Below, piece after piece: positions 61,626 through 64,000 of a DNA stretch of 64,000 nucleotides. A program made the translations under genes and the position numbers. Position 1 is the first letter of the stretch. Every line of letters starts with the position of its first letter. The stretch spans positions 434,001-498,000 of the forward strand of contig JANQNQ010000008.1 of the NCBI GenBank assembly GCA_028279515.1, given 5' to 3'. The notes under the pieces are model-generated. The model was not told where the DNA came from, searched no databases, and saw nothing but the letters and a program-made list of their open reading frames with translations. Source of the DNA: Flavobacteriaceae bacterium (GTDB taxonomy: Bacteria > Bacteroidota > Bacteroidia > Flavobacteriales > Flavobacteriaceae).

Positions 61626-64000
61626 AGTTAAGAACATAAATAACAGGACTAGGTCTCTAGGCATTTGGATTTTGGTATTGGCGCTTTGTTGTTTGCTCAT
61701 CAAAACGCTCACAGGGCTCATGTTGTTTGCCGTTGTTTTCATTGGGTTGCTCATCGCGGCACGAAAATATTCGAAGAGTCTTATGACATTCGTATTACCT
61801 GTTTTTATAGCGCTAGGCATCATGGGCATGCAAGTGGTCAATCACTATACATTTCCAAAGGACACTCAGATTTTCAGCAACACCGATTACCATGTTCTTG
61901 AACATGCTGGGTTTGACTATCAAAAGGAACTTCATTTGGTCAATACGCAAGATTCGCTTCATGCTTTATGGGATGGGAAAAAGGGACTTGTGACACTTCG
62001 TGATGCCGAAGGTGAAAAGGTTGATATAGAGATCAAGGAATTCTATGAGCCTTTTTATGTCGAAAAGAAACTCGAAGACCAAAACCGATACCAACTCGTC
62101 AATAATCTTTATGATTTAGACGTTTCTAAAGGTTTCACGGTTAGCGAGGGAGACCAGCCTGTTTTTAGATTCGAAGCCCGTGACTTTGTGAAAGATGGTA
62201 AGATCTCGAAAACCAAAGCTGTGTATAAGTTTGGAGCGGGGACCAATCCCACCGATTCCATAGAGTTTGATAAGAAGATATTTGTGGGGTATCCGTTTTC
62301 AGACCTTTTAGCGCAGAGCAACTTGCCTAAACTCGACGCCCTTCTTGATTTATTTGAAGGAAGCTATTTGCTACGGGGTGAATACAGCACAAATACAGAC
62401 AAGTCCCTTAAAGGAGTGCCGCTATACTTTTTTCCGGGGAAGAACCTAGCGGAAGCGACCGACATAAGTATTTCCAATTCGGAAGCGACCCTAACTAATG
62501 ATTCAATAAAGCGATCTTTCAGCGTTCAGCTATCACACAATGATCGATTTTATGTCGGACTTGGTAAAGGGGCTACCGAAAAAATGTTGGTCACACTCCC
62601 CGAAGGAAGCACCATAGACGATACCGATAAGCGAATCTTGAAGTTTGATTTTCCGCAGAAATTTAAGCTTAAGGGCGACCCAGAAAATCTATTGTTCATC
62701 TCGTCTTCACTTGATGAGGTCATCCAAAACACACTGGATGGAGGGTACTATTTTCCACTGTTCGAAAGTTCGGCCAATAAGAATCATTGCCTCGGAAGCA
62801 TACGCTACGACAAAGGAGATAGTAAAAAGGCCATCTTATTTCAGATAAATGACCAATACAACGAAAGTGTACCGTCTATCGAGGAATCTAAAGATATTGG
62901 TATTGAAGAGGTGTACGCCGATCAAGATTTTTTGCTATCCACTAAAAACAAAGAGCAACAGGTGCAATGGCGATTTCGAGTGACAAATTTAAGGGCGTCT
63001 AATGCACTTAGCTTGTTCAAACTATATGGCTTCATTATCACATATATTGTTCTTGTGATTTTGGTCGTCAGATTAGTGGGAAGTGAAAAAATACATCTGA
63101 TAGAAGTTTGCTCGTACATTGCGCTATTTGTGTTTTTGTTGCTGCGTATTTTACTGCATTGGCGGATCAGTACGTTTGTTCCGATTGAAGATATTTCAAA
63201 GCACGAATACATCAACACGCTACGCAGTGGTACTTGGTTCAATTTTACATTGGGATGGACGCTTTTGTTCTTTGCCTGTCGTATAGCAATACATTATTTG
63301 GGGTCAAAGGCCATCGTTTCCAAAAGCAAAGAAAAACTATTTACATATTGGCAGAAACTCCCTTTTTGGAAATACATGTTGACATATTTAGCCGTATGTC
63401 TTGGAGCGATTTTGGCCAGCATCTACGGTCCAGATTTTGTCGAACGAATTCTGAATATTTTTGTTCCGATCAGCCTGTATTTTGCTGTTTCTTATCTCAA
63501 CAAGCTCAAAAAAACGACATCGTTCACATATTTTGACTTAGAACCCTTTCAACTGTTCAATACACTTTTGATCATGGCTTGGATCTTTGTTGCCGATGCA
63601 GGATTTGGGATCATATTCTTCCTGTTTGTATGTTTAAGAGGCTTCTTGACAGCGTTGATAGGAAAACCATCTCGTACCTCGGGTATAAGGGCTATAGTTT
63701 TCGGAGTGTTTTTTCTAGGAATTATTTTTAGAGGAAGCAAAATTATTAGCACAGCGATTACGCACCGTGAAATTACGTATATCGTGATTTCCGCAATTAC
63801 CATACTGATATTGGCCGGACTTCTGTGGGTCATATATCAGTTCGACCAACTTAAAACACGAGGTTGGTTCAGAATAATGGCCATTGGGCTGGTACTATTT
63901 GTTGGCGCTACTTTGTTCTATGGTTATCAAAGTGGATATCCAGATCGTTTGAGCAAATTCAACTATGTAAAGTACCGAGCGCAAATACATCACACGGCAA
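61618..64000 (+). CDS. Large polytopic membrane protein, incomplete at the window edge
   Basis: An uninterrupted frame of at least 794 codons from the ATG at 61618-61620, running off the end, so the real length and C-terminus are unknown. Three membrane helices at the N-terminus (about 13-30, 32-48, 55-74) precede a soluble, mostly extracytoplasmic region (about 76-463) rich in beta-type segments. A block of about nine further helices (from about residue 464) then runs to the edge. A role in transport or envelope assembly is possible; a SEDS (RodA/FtsW)-type membrane part beginning here is a speculation. The 8-base overlap with the bitopic gene indicates translational coupling and a shared complex. 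Confidence 0.7.
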   Translation, partial: MIRVKNINNRTRSLGIWILVLALCCLLIKTLTGLMLFAVVFIGLLIAARKYSKSLMTFVLPVFIALGIMGMQVVNHYTFPKDTQIFSNTDYHVLEHAGFDYQKELHLVNTQDSLHALWDGKKGLVTLRDAEGEKVDIEIKEFYEPFYVEKKLEDQNRYQLVNNLYDLDVSKGFTVSEGDQPVFRFEARDFVKDGKISKTKAVYKFGAGTNPTDSIEFDKKIFVGYPFSDLLAQSNLPKLDALLDLFEGSYLLRGEYSTNTDKSLKGVPLYFFPGKNLAEATDISISNSEATLTNDSIKRSFSVQLSHNDRFYVGLGKGATEKMLVTLPEGSTIDDTDKRILKFDFPQKFKLKGDPENLLFISSSLDEVIQNTLDGGYYFPLFESSANKNHCLGSIRYDKGDSKKAILFQINDQYNESVPSIEESKDIGIEEVYADQDFLLSTKNKEQQVQWRFRVTNLRASNALSLFKLYGFIITYIVLVILVVRLVGSEKIHLIEVCSYIALFVFLLLRILLHWRISTFVPIEDISKHEYINTLRSGTWFNFTLGWTLLFFACRIAIHYLGSKAIVSKSKEKLFTYWQKLPFWKYMLTYLAVCLGAILASIYGPDFVERILNIFVPISLYFAVSYLNKLKKTTSFTYFDLEPFQLFNTLLIMAWIFVADAGFGIIFFLFVCLRGFLTALIGKPSRTSGIRAIVFGVFFLGIIFRGSKIISTAITHREITYIVISAITILILAGLLWVIYQFDQLKTRGWFRIMAIGLVLFVGATLFYGYQSGYPDRLSKFNYVKYRAQIHHTA

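Noticed and set aside
57134-64000. Interpretation as a classical MreBCD or type VI secretion locus
   Set aside because: The motifs of MreC, MreD, TssB/C or ClpV are not visible and the ATPase has a different domain plan.
1-64000. CRISPR array, prophage or integrase
   Set aside because: No regularly spaced direct repeats, no integrase, terminase or capsid-like frames and no transposase were seen.

Overview
The window is chromosomal DNA from a member of the Bacteroidota, most likely a marine, pigmented Flavobacteriaceae. Evidence: several promoters fit the Bacteroidota pattern (TTG/TTTG, about 19 nt, TAnnTTTG). There is a type IX secretion (T9SS) sorting domain, two TonB-dependent receptors with a carboxypeptidase-regulatory-like N-terminus, a lycopene cyclase next to a polyprenyl synthase, few recognisable Shine-Dalgarno sites and moderate GC. 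I saw no phage, transposase, rRNA operon or CRISPR array. Accessory DNA consists of short palindromic repeats and structured intergenic elements.

Layout. 1-2.3 kb: end of a probable S41 protease, a small flavoprotein, MarC and a DUF3109 protein. 2.5-8.7 kb: class I ribonucleotide reductase (nrdB-nrdA), two tandem RDD membrane proteins and dGTPase, together a dNTP-pool neighbourhood. 8.9-14.1 kb: a 1474-residue secreted multidomain protein ending in two dockerin-like loops, followed by a smaller secreted protein with a cohesin-like region and a T9SS sorting domain. 14.2-21.6 kb: dxs, tadA, a structured intergenic element, a cold-shock protein, two small membrane proteins, a CLC protein without its gating glutamate, and aspS. 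21.8-24.5 kb: a TonB-dependent receptor. 24.6-31.7 kb: a tetR-tolC-four-helix-bundle-adaptor-RND efflux operon whose promoter carries a perfect inverted repeat.

31.9-42.8 kb: polyprenyl synthase and lycopene cyclase, an unknown secreted protein, a degenerate DtxR-like protein, then a metal-uptake operon read leftward (dtxR, TonB receptor, TroA-like binding protein, ATPase, two permeases). An 18-bp perfect palindrome lies at its predicted transcription start. 42.9-48.6 kb: S9 peptidase, and feoA-feoB plus a 50-codon Cys-rich Feo partner separated from feoB by a repeat element, then a SCO protein. 48.7-56.4 kb: M1 peptidase, site-2 protease, tRNA-Asn, a GIY-YIG protein, a PDZ-hydrolase, an S41 lipoprotein and a membrane-linked AraC regulator.

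57.1-64.0 kb (runs off the window): three tightly coupled genes for an actin/Hsp70-fold ATPase with an extra N-terminal domain, a bitopic protein with a periplasmic head and long cytoplasmic helical tail, and a large polytopic membrane protein. I recognise none of these as a named system, and this is the best candidate here for an undescribed machine. All functional statements rest on motif reading, without database searches.
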